Part shown: positions 17,945 through 27,093 of the stretch, one piece after another | How positions within the stretch are numbered: the first letter of the stretch is position 1 | Layout of the letters: each line of letters begins with the position of its first letter | Assembly (NCBI GenBank): GCA_963783855.1 | Contig: CAWAPE010000007.1 | Coordinates: 131,828-195,827 of the forward strand | Source of the DNA: JAKAGZ01 sp963783855 | GTDB lineage: Bacteria; Bacteroidota; Ignavibacteria; Ignavibacteriales; Ignavibacteriaceae | Direction: 5' to 3' | DNA length: 64,000 nucleotides | Program-made: the position numbers and the translations under genes | Notes under the pieces: generated by a model | Seen by the model: the letters and a program-made list of their open reading frames with translations, nothing else | What the model was told of the DNA's origin: nothing | The model's database searches: none

Positions 17945-18177
17945 TGAGTGAATCAAAAGTAGGATGTAAAGAAGTAATGGAGCACATTTGTGATAGTCTG
18001 GGCGAAGAGCTGGATTCTCCAAAGTGTGTTGCTATAAAAAGCCATTTAAAGGTTTGTACAAACTGCCAGAATTACTTTAAATCGGTTGAAAAGACAATAG
18101 AGTTTTACAAGCTTTATAACCCTGAGCTTCCGGAGGAAACTCACGAAAACCTTATGAAAAAACTCGGGCTGGATTAA
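17944..18177 (+). CDS. Zinc-finger anti-sigma factor (ZAS type, soluble)
   Basis: The 77-residue protein has the ZAS signature H-x3-C-x2-C in IKSHLKVCTNCQ (about residues 33-44) and an upstream Cys at VGCKEV. It has no transmembrane segment, so it is a soluble, RsrA-like anti-sigma. The motif allows release of the sigma factor on thiol oxidation, which has been shown for RsrA but not for this protein. The ATG overlaps the stop of the sigma gene. Confidence 0.82.
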   Translation: MSESKVGCKEVMEHICDSLGEELDSPKCVAIKSHLKVCTNCQNYFKSVEKTIEFYKLYNPELPEETHENLMKKLGLD

Positions 18178-18294
18178 AATTTTTTATAAACTGAGTTTAT
18201 TTGCCAAAAACAGGGTTTTTAATTTACTTAATATTTTATTTAATGAAACTTATTATTCTTCCTTTTGGTCTAATATGTAAATCTGGGAAACGAT

Positions 18295-18678
18295 ATGAAA
18301 AAAATTATTTTAACAGCCTTTTTAATATTCTCATTTGTTGCAACGTCTTTAGCAGCAACTGCCGATTCATCAGCAAGTACAATAGCAATGAATGAATTTA
18401 AACAGGAAATTAAATCCGGTAAAAAAATAGTTATTCTTGATGTAAGATCACGTGATGAACTAACCGGGTCTTTAGGAAAAATTGATGGAAGCATCAACAT
18501 TCCTATAAATGAGCTGGAGTCAAGATTACCAGAACTTAATAAATATAAAAATGAAGAAATTAGAGTTATAAGTCGCTCCGGGATTCCTTCAAAACTTGCC
18601 GCTGAAATGTTGCGTAATCATGGCTTTAATGCAGCAAATGTTACAGGTGGGATGATGGCATTTCGGAGAGGTGATTAA
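18295..18678 (+). CDS. Exported rhodanese-like domain protein with Cys-to-Ser active site
   Basis: A 127-residue protein with a signal peptide (MKKIILTAFLIFSFVATSLAA) and one rhodanese domain (LDVRSRDELTGS, INIPINELE, GGMMAF). The catalytic loop reads VISRSGIPSK, so the position of the sulfur-accepting Cys is Ser93. Sulfurtransferase activity is therefore not expected, and a binding or structural role is more likely. It lies 117 nt after the anti-sigma gene and ends in a strong terminator. Confidence 0.85.
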   Translation: MKKIILTAFLIFSFVATSLAATADSSASTIAMNEFKQEIKSGKKIVILDVRSRDELTGSLGKIDGSINIPINELESRLPELNKYKNEEIRVISRSGIPSKLAAEMLRNHGFNAANVTGGMMAFRRGD

Positions 18679-18702
18679 ATAAAATTGGAAATTACTAAAA
18701 AG

Positions 18703-18729
18703 GGCTGAAGATTTCTTCAGCCTTTTTTT
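18703..18729. terminator. Intrinsic terminator, probably bidirectional
   Basis: GGCTGAAG (18703-18710), loop ATTT, CTTCAGCC (18715-18722), then seven T (18723-18729). An A-rich stretch precedes the stem, so it can also end the opposite-strand gene that stops at 18734. It separates two convergent genes. Confidence 0.9.
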
Positions 18730-18733
18730 ATAA

Positions 18734-19246
18734 TTACTTATCTAAAGGGGGAGGGGTGGTATTCCCTCCATCAAGCACATACTTCCACTTTCCATCCGAT
18801 TGTTTTTTCCATACTGTAACATAATTGCCATAAGTTGTTGCAATTTTACCTTTCTCATCTCTAACGGCATATTCCCAGTTACCGTAAGTAAAGCCCATTG
18901 TTCCATCTTCAGAAACATCTGCTTTGACAGGCTTCCACTTAAGAGGTGAAACATTATTCTCTTTTCCCTTATATAATTTCCTGATGTTTTGTTTTCCTAT
19001 AGCAGGATGATTGTCTTGCCTTAGCATTATTGCATCATCATCTGCAAAATCTATAAAAGCCTGCCCTGTTCCTGATTGTTGAGAAATGTTATAGAATTCT
19101 GTATCTGTATTAATCAGTTCCATTTTGGACTTTTCAACCATTTCTTTTTTATCCTTTCCTGAATTGTTTTCTGATTTACAATCGAACATAATTATTGTTA
19201 AAGAAATAATTAATACAGTTGTAAGAATCCTGAAAACATTATTCAT
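18734..19246 (-). CDS. SnoaL/DUF4440-like lipoprotein
   Basis: A 170-residue protein with an N-terminal hydrophobic helix ending in FDC, a weak lipobox (Asp at -1). The rest is a cystatin-like SnoaL/DUF4440 fold: FIDFADDDAIMLRQDN, the PAIGKQNIRKLY segment, and two strands with YGNW and YGNYVTVWKKQSDGKWKYVLD. Such domains bind small molecules or assist hydrolysis, and no activity can be assigned. It starts 2 nt after the end of the decayed BNR gene, so it was probably co-transcribed with it. Confidence 0.75.
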   Translation of the reverse strand: MNNVFRILTTVLIISLTIIMFDCKSENNSGKDKKEMVEKSKMELINTDTEFYNISQQSGTGQAFIDFADDDAIMLRQDNHPAIGKQNIRKLYKGKENNVSPLKWKPVKADVSEDGTMGFTYGNWEYAVRDEKGKIATTYGNYVTVWKKQSDGKWKYVLDGGNTTPPPLDK

Positions 19247-19248
19247 TT

Positions 19249-22211
19249 TTAATCCCTGTCAAAGTTTATAGGAAATGTGCTCCCGGGTTCCATATCTTCG
19301 GACCCCCGCCCTTTTTTCTTCGCTGCTTTAATTTCAAAAGTGTTAGATTTTTTTGCACCGTTAATTTCTATTTCAAGAGTATATTTGCCGGGCCTCAAAT
19401 AGATTTTACCAGTATCTGTTTCTTTAAACTTATCTTCTCCTTTTACCTTATCATTTATAAAGGTTTTGTAAAAATCTGTTTTACCTGGGTCAATGGATAA
19501 ATCATAATCTATAAAATTTAGTCCTGTTGAAGTTGTATCAGAAAACTCTCTGATGACTTCATCATTTTCGGTCTTTATTTTAACATTAGCAACACCCTTT
19601 TTACGTACAAAATATGTAACCTTCATTGAGGGTATAACAGGCTTGTCCCAGGTGTAGTATTTATTTCCCCACGAGTCCCTGTAAGTTGTGTCTTCAAAAG
19701 GAAAGAGATAGAGGTTCTCAGCTAAAACATCCGGAGTTAGTTGTTCTATATATTTTACATCAGCAATATATATCGATCTGCCATGTGTACCTATTGCAAT
19801 TTCTTTATCCCTTGGCTGTATTGCTACATCGTGGACGGGAACGTCCGGCATCCCGTTAAATAATCCCATGAATGATTTACCTTTGTCTATGGAAACATAA
19901 AGGCCATGGTCCGTGCCGACGTATAAAATATTAGAGTTGTGAGGATCTTCCTTTATTACATTTACAGGTTCAGCCGGAAGATCATTCCCAATTTTTTCCC
20001 AGCTTGTGCCATAATTAGTGGATTTGAAAACATAGGAGTTAAAATCATCCCAGCGATAACCGTTCAATGAAACGTAAACTGTACCAGTATCTTTAAAAGA
20101 AGGGTACACTCTGCTTACATAGAGATCTTTTGGAAGCCCAGTAGAAATGTTGGTCCAGTCATTGCCACCGTCTTTAGTCACATAAACAAGACCGTCATCG
20201 CTACCAGTATATAGCAATCCAAATTTTAATGAAGATTCATCAACAGAAGTTAAAGTACCGAAAGGCACGTTGCCCTTTTGGTGGCCTTTTGTCAGGTCAC
20301 CGGAAATTACCTCATAAGTTTTTCCCTGGTCAAGTGAGCGGTAAAGTTTATTGGCGCCTATATAAAAAATATCACGATTGTGCGGGGACAGTTTAATCGG
20401 GCTCTGCCAGTTGAACCGTAATGCTGGTTCACCGAGTTTTCTTTCCGGAGTAACAGGCTTAGCATTTCTTGTTGTCTTATTTACACGGTAATAATAGCCA
20501 AACTGAAATCCTGTATAGACAGTAGAGTTATCCGTAGTATCGACCTGTACCTGCATACCATCTCCACCCATAATTGATTTAAACGGGTATTGACCTGAAG
20601 AGTACCATGAATAATTCGGTTAATAAGTGCTCGGACCGGTCCAGACTCCATTATCCTGCAAACCACCGTAAATGTTAAATGGTTTAGCCATATCAACTGC
20701 TACGGAATAAAACTGTCCGACTGCCGGAGTGTTTGCTTTGAAATAAGTTTTGCCGCCGTCGTAAGAAATATTTAATCCTCCGTCATTTCCCCAGATTATA
20801 TGATCAGATTTTTTCGGATCTATCCACAAAGCGTGATAATCTCCGTGCATATTTGATTGATCTACAGATTTATAAGTCTTCCCGCCATCTGTCGATTTCA
20901 AAGCCGGAACTCCCGCAATATAAATTTTCTGATCATCGTTAGGATCAACACGAATCAGACCGAAATAATATCCGTATGTATAAAAAAGGTCATCTATATA
21001 TTTCTCATTTGCTTTCTTCCAATGAATTCCGCCATCCTCTGAGCGATAAACTTCAGCACCGATTACCGGTGTATCAAATAAATCAGCATTTGCATCAGAT
21101 GATATAATCAACAAGTGCTGTGGGTTCTATTTTATTCTCTTTTACCATCTCTTTAATTTTCTTGGCCGAGTATTCTCTAGGGAAACCATTATCATCGAGA
21201 AATTTATTTATATCCTCATTATTTAATTTCAGAAAATTTTCTACACTCATATTTTTTAACATTTCTTTTGTAAGTATGGGCTTTTCTTTCATCTTGTCTT
21301 CAGGTCTGTGCGCCTGGTTATCTACTACTGCATAAATAATATTTGGATTTTTAGGATACACAGCCAGCCCGATTCTTCCCACTCCATTATCCAGTAGGAA
21401 AGCCACTTTCTTTCGTAGAAACTAATTTCCACGTGTCCCCGCTGTCTTCACTTTTATAAATACCAGAAGTTTTTCCAGATCCCACAAAGTTCCAGGCTCT
21501 TCTTATCCTGTGCCAGGTTGTGGCGTAAAGTATTTTGGTATTGTTTGGATCAATAACCAGATCTATTGCCCCGGTATTCTCATCAACAAATAGAGTTTTA
21601 TTCCACGTCTTTCCACCATCGGTTGTTTTAAATACGCCACGTTCCGGATTTGGTGAATACAAATGGCCAATTGCTGCAACCCAGACAATATCCGGATTTT
21701 GTGGATCAATAATAATTCTACCCGTATGTTGAGTTTCCCCAAGTCCCATATACTGCCACGTTTTCCCTTTGTCCGTGCTTTTATATACACCGGTGCCAGC
21801 GTAAGAAGATCTGCTTGAATTATTTTCACCTGTACCAACCCAGATTGTTTCTCCGTGTTTCCAATCAACCGCAATATCGCCGATTGTCATAGAAGCTTCG
21901 TGATCGAAAAGGGGGGTGAAGGAAATTCCATTATTTTCAGTTTTCCACAAACCACCGGATGCGTAAGCGACGTAAAATTGAGTCGGGTCCTCAGGGTTCA
22001 CATCGATATCTGCAACACGTCCGCTCATAATTGTTGGTCCAACTGAACGAAGTTTTACATTTTTAAGCAGTGAGTTATCCTGAAGGTTTTTCCTTTGTTT
22101 GAAAGCATTAAATCTTTTTTTAGCGTTTGTAGACGGATATGGATTTGTCTGTGCTGAAATAAAAGTAAAGCTAACAATTAAACTAAAAATGAGGAATAAT
22201 AATTTCTTCAT
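19249..22211 (-). pseudogene. Decayed BNR/sortilin-like (VPS10-type) beta-propeller protein
   Basis: Four consecutive open segments together cover a protein of about 985 residues that matches the intact paralogue at 42023-45130 along its length. The breaks are a frame change near 21396 (GFPTG, then DNGVGRIGL), a frame change near 21100 (ALVDYII, then SSDANADLF) and an in-frame TAA at 20620-20622 (TGPSTY, stop, PNYSWYSSG). The N-terminus keeps a signal peptide (LLFLIFSLIVSFTFISA). Repeated SxDGGxTW Asp-box motifs mark BNR propeller blades. Three separate lesions, two of them not in homopolymers, argue for real inactivation rather than read error. Confidence 0.8.
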
Positions 22212-22317
22212 AAAAGGTCCTCTTAAATTAATTCGTAAAGATTGAGAATATGATTTCCTGCGAGTACTGTGGTTCCGACAATTAAAGATTTGCTGTCCGG
22301 TTCACTGTTCATTCATT

Positions 22318-22854
22318 TTATTTGAATAATTCTTCGTGCAAAAATGGAATCAGTGCGGTTACAAGCCCTGGGACATATAATTCTGCCCTGCTCATTACAC
22401 CATTTGTAAAATAACCAATTGCTCCGTGTTTCTGTTTTGTGTTGGATTTGTTTTGTATTTCATCCATAACATCACCAAGTTCCTTTCCTTTTAACAATTG
22501 TTCAACAACATTTTTAGGAAGCTCAAAATGTGCAGATGTTCCGAATCCGGTTTCTCTTTCGTTGTTGGCTATGCACATACAACCGAAAGCAAACCAGCGC
22601 GAATAAAGTTCTATTATTCCTCCTTCAATCCCGACAAAGTAATTTGCATTCAGATTTTGGTTCTTGTTCTTTTCAATTAATGCAAATGCCCGGTTTTTTG
22701 CTCCGTCAAAGGTTTCTTCGTTTACCGGCTGATCCGACACCTTACTGTTTACTTCGATTCCTATAATTTCAATTTCCTCGAAATATTTGCTAAATGCCTC
22801 TTCAACAGATTTTATTTTAACAGGATTTTTAGATCCAACAAGAATTTTAGTCAT
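22318..22854 (-). CDS. yjjX: Inosine/xanthosine triphosphatase (YjjX/DUF84 family)
   Basis: A house-cleaning NTPase that hydrolyses ITP and XTP so they are not built into nucleic acids. The family features in this 178-residue protein are VGSKNPVKIKSVEEAF at the N-terminus, SDQPVNEETFDGAKNRA, YFVGIEGGI and the G-A-I-G-Y-x-T-x-G-x-x-S-R-x-E-LY region near 145. The length matches E. coli YjjX. It stands between the DUF5916 gene and the decayed BNR gene on the same strand. Confidence 0.9.
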   Translation of the reverse strand: MTKILVGSKNPVKIKSVEEAFSKYFEEIEIIGIEVNSKVSDQPVNEETFDGAKNRAFALIEKNKNQNLNANYFVGIEGGIIELYSRWFAFGCMCIANNERETGFGTSAHFELPKNVVEQLLKGKELGDVMDEIQNKSNTKQKHGAIGYFTNGVMSRAELYVPGLVTALIPFLHEELFK

Positions 22855-22864
22855 TTTTTTGTTG

Positions 22865-25018
22865 TTAAATTATGAATAGCCAGACAACTTTTGCCAGTAT
22901 TGCGAAATCTTTTGTCCTTAATTTACCGGTTGTATCAACAAGGTGGTTAATAACCAGATAAAAATTGCTTCCAACTTTCGGTTCCCAGTTGAACCTGTAA
23001 TTAATATTTAATTCTTTTACACCGTTATTCCATTGAGCAAATATTGAGCTGTGTGTCTTAGTTGAAAAATCGTATAGCAGATTAGCTCCAACTTCGTTTG
23101 TTGTGAATTCATTTTGCGGCAACGATATTTCATTTCGCTGGTAGTCAACGGAGAGAGTAAACTGCATATCGGAAATCCAGTTTAATTCCCCATAATAGTA
23201 TTTCCTTTTGCCTGTATAGTAATCTCCGGAATTAAATTCAATTCCACCATAAAGAGGTCTGCCCCTTCCTGTACGTAAATTTACTCCAAAATTATTGTAC
23301 CAGTATTTCCCTGTTGGGATGGTAGTGTTTTCAAATATGTCGTATGCGTTTTGTACAAAATCGAATTCGCGGTTAATCTCAAAAGAAAAACTATCATCGT
23401 GAATAGTTGATATTCCAAATGGCTGAAAAGTTAAATCAGCGGCAAGCAGGTTATTATCCCTGTCATAAAGGAATCCTGATTGAACGGGCGAGAAACGCAA
23501 TTGATTAGCAATTCCCCATTTAATACGGGGGGAAATTTCAAGATCATAATTGTACTGCTTTGTTCCTGTTCTGGAAACAAACCCGATGCCCGGATTAAAG
23601 TTTTCCTGTATAAAAGTATAGGCCATAAACTGATTGATAAGGTCATTCGGATAATCAATATAAATTCTTCCCGCCCAGGAATTTTTAAGTCCATGCTTTT
23701 CATCGGTCTTTGCAATATTAGCCCCGATTGCTAATGTTTTATCACCGAAAAGTGAACTCGTTTTAAATACAGCATCGGCTCCGAACGATCTGTTATAATC
23801 ATCTTTTGAAACTCTGTTGGAAATAAATCCGCCAACATATGATTGGTCAAAAACGTCATACTTTAACCTGGCAACCCCGTAATTTGTTGTAGGTAGAATG
23901 TCTTCATTCCGTGTCTGCATATCAATGAAGCCAATTTCCATTTTATCGGCTCTGCCGACCAGTTTTGCACCAGCAATAATTGGGATTTCCTTCCCGTTGT
24001 GAATTCCAATTCGTCTGCTGTAAAAAAGATTATTATTTCCACCGAATGAAAAATCAAAAACATTTGCGCCTTCAAGGAAAAAATCTCTTTTCTCAGGAAA
24101 GAAAAGAGGGAAGCGGGAAAGATTTATTCTTGATCTGTCGGATTCAACCTGTGCGAAATCAGTGTTAAATGTAAGATCCAGCGAGAGTGCCTGGGCAATA
24201 CCATATTTAATATCCAGTCCGGCTTTATGGATATAACTATTTTCTTGGTCTGCTCTTTCTGCGCCTGCTGTTAAAAATGGTTTTACGTAAATAGGATTAC
24301 CTCTTTTAATGTCCTGGATTCCGAGAAGATTCCCTGCAAAAGATATATTGAAAAAATCTTTATCTTTTCCTATTCCTGACCATTGATCTGTTTCACCGAG
24401 CCTCTGAATTTTCCTCTGGAAATTCACACCCCAATGCTGAACATCTTTATCAAAAAATTTAAATGTTGAAAAGGGATAAACTATTTCTGTACTCCAGCCG
24501 CTATCAACAATTGCGGAACTTACATCCCACACACCGTGCCAGCTTTCATGAAATCCACCATAACCGTTACTGCTGCTTAGCAATGCATCGTCTCGCATTC
24601 CTAAAGGATTAGTGCCAAACCAATATCCATTCCGGTCGTCATTAAATGTATCAAAAAGCAAGGAAATATTATCATCAGCACCCCAGGCTCCGTCAAGTTT
24701 TAATGCACGAGCAATAATTTTGTCAGGTTGGTCATCATAACACATAAAACTTACATAAATGTTTTTACTATCGTAAAGTATTCTGACAACTGTTTTGAAA
24801 GTTGCTTTGCCACCGGCAACCGGATCCTGCTGCACAAAATCAGAAATGGGTTTTGCCAGTGCCCATACAGAATCACTAAGTACTCCATCAATAACAGGGG
24901 GCGTTTTTATTCTTGTAGCATAGATTGTTTTATTTTGAGCAAAGAGTGAAAACTGAATAATGAGAAGAAATAGGCACGTAGTCAAAAAGGAAAATTTATT
25001 AGTCAAAATTTTATTCAC
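22865..25018 (-). CDS. DUF5916 outer-membrane protein with N-terminal CBM9-like domain
   Basis: A 717-residue secreted protein. The signal peptide (FSFLTTCLFLLIIQFSLFAQ) is followed by a CBM9-like domain at about 35-235 (PPVIDGVLSDSVW, IYVSFMCYDDQPD, RNGYWFGTNPLGMRDD) and by a long beta-rich domain of the DUF5916 type (about 245-717), with alternating aromatic strands typical of an outer-membrane barrel (FFLEGANVFDF, LFYSRRIG). The function of DUF5916 is not established. CBM9 domains bind sugars, so a glycan-related envelope role is possible. It is separated from lpdA by a 9-bp hairpin. Confidence 0.82.
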   Translation of the reverse strand: MNKILTNKFSFLTTCLFLLIIQFSLFAQNKTIYATRIKTPPVIDGVLSDSVWALAKPISDFVQQDPVAGGKATFKTVVRILYDSKNIYVSFMCYDDQPDKIIARALKLDGAWGADDNISLLFDTFNDDRNGYWFGTNPLGMRDDALLSSSNGYGGFHESWHGVWDVSSAIVDSGWSTEIVYPFSTFKFFDKDVQHWGVNFQRKIQRLGETDQWSGIGKDKDFFNISFAGNLLGIQDIKRGNPIYVKPFLTAGAERADQENSYIHKAGLDIKYGIAQALSLDLTFNTDFAQVESDRSRINLSRFPLFFPEKRDFFLEGANVFDFSFGGNNNLFYSRRIGIHNGKEIPIIAGAKLVGRADKMEIGFIDMQTRNEDILPTTNYGVARLKYDVFDQSYVGGFISNRVSKDDYNRSFGADAVFKTSSLFGDKTLAIGANIAKTDEKHGLKNSWAGRIYIDYPNDLINQFMAYTFIQENFNPGIGFVSRTGTKQYNYDLEISPRIKWGIANQLRFSPVQSGFLYDRDNNLLAADLTFQPFGISTIHDDSFSFEINREFDFVQNAYDIFENTTIPTGKYWYNNFGVNLRTGRGRPLYGGIEFNSGDYYTGKRKYYYGELNWISDMQFTLSVDYQRNEISLPQNEFTTNEVGANLLYDFSTKTHSSIFAQWNNGVKELNINYRFNWEPKVGSNFYLVINHLVDTTGKLRTKDFAILAKVVWLFII

Positions 25019-25096
25019 TGTGGTTTAAATTGATATTTGGAATAATTTTTAAAGATAAAAAAAATAAGGCGAAATGAGAATTTATTTATGACAAGC

Positions 25097-25124
25097 GGGA
25101 CAAAACCTTGAAAGATTTTGTCCC
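25097..25124. terminator. Hairpin after lpdA, possible terminator
   Basis: GGGACAAAA (25097-25105) pairs perfectly with TTTTGTCCC (25116-25124) over a 10-nt loop, 12 nt past the lpdA stop on the minus strand. There is no clear U-tract on that side, so termination is inferred from position and stem only. Confidence 0.5.
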
Positions 25125-25135
25125 AATAATTAATT

Positions 25136-26551
25136 CTATTTTCTTTTAGGCTTGTACATATGAGTGCTTTGACCGAAGAAAGCTTCTGACGCTTCCATAA
25201 TGGTTTCGGAAAGTGTCGGGTGCGGATGGATTGTCAGCTTTAAATCTGTAAGATTAGCGCCCATTTCAATTGCAAGAACTCCTTCAGCAATTAATTCGCC
25301 GGCACCCGGTCCACAGATGCCTATTCCTAAAAGTCTTTGTGATTCAGGATCAACAATTAGTTTTGTAACTCCATCGTTACGATCCAGTGTAAGTGCTCTT
25401 CCTGATGCTGCCCAGGGAAATTTAGCTACTTCGTAGTTTATTCCTTTTTCTTTAGCCTGGTTTTCTGTAATTCCAGCCCAGGCAATTTCCGGATCAGTAA
25501 AAACTACTGCAGGAATTGCTAAGGGATCAAAAGCAGATTTGTGACCTGCTATAACTTCGGCCGCAACTCTGCCTTCGTGAGAAGCTTTGTGAGCAAGCAT
25601 GGGCTCACCGGCAATATCGCCTATCGCAAAAATATTTGGATCATCAGTCTGCATCTGCTTGTTTACAACAATCCATCCTCTCTGGTTTACTTTTACGCTG
25701 GTCTTATCTAGCCCCAGTCCGGAGGTATCAGGTTTTCTACCAATTGACATGAGTACATAATCGTAAACTTCCTCAGTAACTTTTCCTTCTTTATCTTCTA
25801 TTTTTACGCTTACTCCATTTTTCACTTCTTTCATTTCCGTTACTTTGGAGTTAAGCATCACTTTATCATATTTTTCTTTTATTTTCTTTGCCAGAAAATT
25901 TACTAAATCTCTGTCAGCACCCGGCAGCAACCCTGAAGTCATTTCAACGACCGAAACTTTGCTTCCGAGTGCCTGGTAAACAGATCCTAATTCAAGTCCG
26001 ATGTAACCGCCACCTATTACTAAAAGGCTTTTGGGAATAGCCGGTAGATCCAAGGCGGTTGTGGAATTTAAAACTCTTTTGCTCTTTATATCAAGCGAAG
26101 GTATTGTTGCAATTTGTGAACCGGTAGCAATTATTGCTTTTTCAAATTCCAGCTCTTCTGTTCCACCATCTTTCTTTTCAATAGTTAATTTTGATGAACT
26201 TGTAAAACTTGCTTTGCCCTGAATGAAATTAATTTTTCTTTGCTTTCCAACCAGGCCAACTCCACCCGTCAATTTATCAACTATTCCGTTTTTCCAGTTT
26301 CTTAACTTGTCCAGATCTATTTTAGGTTTAGCAAATTCAATTCCCCATTTTTTAGCATCTTCCGTTTCGTTTAATAATTTTGCCACATGAAGCAATGCTT
26401 TTGAGGGGATACATCCTTTATATAAGCAAACTCCGCCGGGATTTTTATCAAGATTAACCAGAGTGACCTGCTTACTAAGATCGGAAGCCAGATATGCTGC
26501 AGCATACCCTCCCGGTCCGCCACCTATTACTACTACTTGTGTACTATTCAT
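25136..26551 (-). CDS. lpdA: Dihydrolipoyl dehydrogenase (E3)
   Basis: The 471-residue flavoprotein reoxidises dihydrolipoyl groups of the pyruvate dehydrogenase complex with NAD+. It has the FAD site VVIGGGPGGYAAAY, redox-active disulfide C42-x4-C47 (CLYKGC), NAD site VIGGGYIGLELGSVYQALG, IFAIGDIAGEPMLAHKA, and the C-terminal dimer-interface HPHPTLSE with the catalytic His-Glu pair. It belongs with aceF and aceE upstream on the same strand but is separated from aceF by a four-helix-bundle gene. Confidence 0.95.
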   Translation of the reverse strand: MNSTQVVVIGGGPGGYAAAYLASDLSKQVTLVNLDKNPGGVCLYKGCIPSKALLHVAKLLNETEDAKKWGIEFAKPKIDLDKLRNWKNGIVDKLTGGVGLVGKQRKINFIQGKASFTSSSKLTIEKKDGGTEELEFEKAIIATGSQIATIPSLDIKSKRVLNSTTALDLPAIPKSLLVIGGGYIGLELGSVYQALGSKVSVVEMTSGLLPGADRDLVNFLAKKIKEKYDKVMLNSKVTEMKEVKNGVSVKIEDKEGKVTEEVYDYVLMSIGRKPDTSGLGLDKTSVKVNQRGWIVVNKQMQTDDPNIFAIGDIAGEPMLAHKASHEGRVAAEVIAGHKSAFDPLAIPAVVFTDPEIAWAGITENQAKEKGINYEVAKFPWAASGRALTLDRNDGVTKLIVDPESQRLLGIGICGPGAGELIAEGVLAIEMGANLTDLKLTIHPHPTLSETIMEASEAFFGQSTHMYKPKRK

Positions 26552-26596
26552 TAAATTTCATTCTCCGTTTAATTACCCTCTTAATCATAATCTTGT

Positions 26597-26632
26597 TCTT
26601 AATCTTACTTAAATCAGAGAGTAAGATTAAGA
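26597..26632. repeat. Inverted repeat between four-helix-bundle gene and lpdA
   Basis: TCTTAATCTTACT (26597-26609) and AGTAAGATTAAGA (26620-26632) are perfect 13-bp arms around a 10-nt loop. Further AATCTTG / CAAGATT copies flank them, so a longer interrupted stem can form. No T-run follows on either side, so this does not look like an ordinary terminator. Stem-forming flanks are known around four-helix-bundle genes in rRNA intervening sequences. Confidence 0.65.
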
Positions 26633-26661
26633 TTATGGTCAAGAGCAAGATTTTTAAGCTT

Positions 26662-27060
26662 TCATTTATTTGAATCGCTGTAACTTTCTTCCGGCTCATA
26701 TACTCTGTCCGAATTACTCTTTATTAAACCCACCAGCATCGATACAATTTCGTAAAGTAAATCTTTCCCTTCTTTGATTTCATATGGTTCTAATAGGCTT
26801 TTAGCTACAAGAGTATCTAAGCACGCGGCACTCTCAAGTGCAGAACCTCTTGATATATCAAAATATCGACACCTGTCTTTAGAAGAATATTTCCCATTCC
26901 CCTCAGCAATATTAAGAATAATAGAAGTTGATGCCCGATCTAGTTGATCATATACTTTAATTTTACAATCTATCCTTTTTAGGACAGAATCTGCAAAGTC
27001 AACAAAAGAAAGAGATTTCTGATATACTATTAACTTTTCATGGTCGAAGTAATATTGCAT
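26662..27060 (-). CDS. Four-helix bundle protein (S23 / rRNA-IVS family)
   Basis: A 132-residue all-helical protein of the family first found in intervening sequences of 23S rRNA genes. The typical N-terminus (FDHEKLIVYQKSLSFVDFAD), the central DQLDRASTSIILNIAEGNGKYSSKDRCRYFDISRGSALE and the C-terminal helix are all present. Here it is not in an rRNA gene but between aceF and lpdA, with an inverted repeat on its 3' side. The family binds nucleic acid or other proteins, but its role is unclear. Its place inside an otherwise standard operon suggests later insertion. Confidence 0.88.
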   Translation of the reverse strand: MQYYFDHEKLIVYQKSLSFVDFADSVLKRIDCKIKVYDQLDRASTSIILNIAEGNGKYSSKDRCRYFDISRGSALESAACLDTLVAKSLLEPYEIKEGKDLLYEIVSMLVGLIKSNSDRVYEPEESYSDSNK

Positions 27061-27093
27061 GTCATTTCCATTAATTCTGATCTACTTTTAGTC

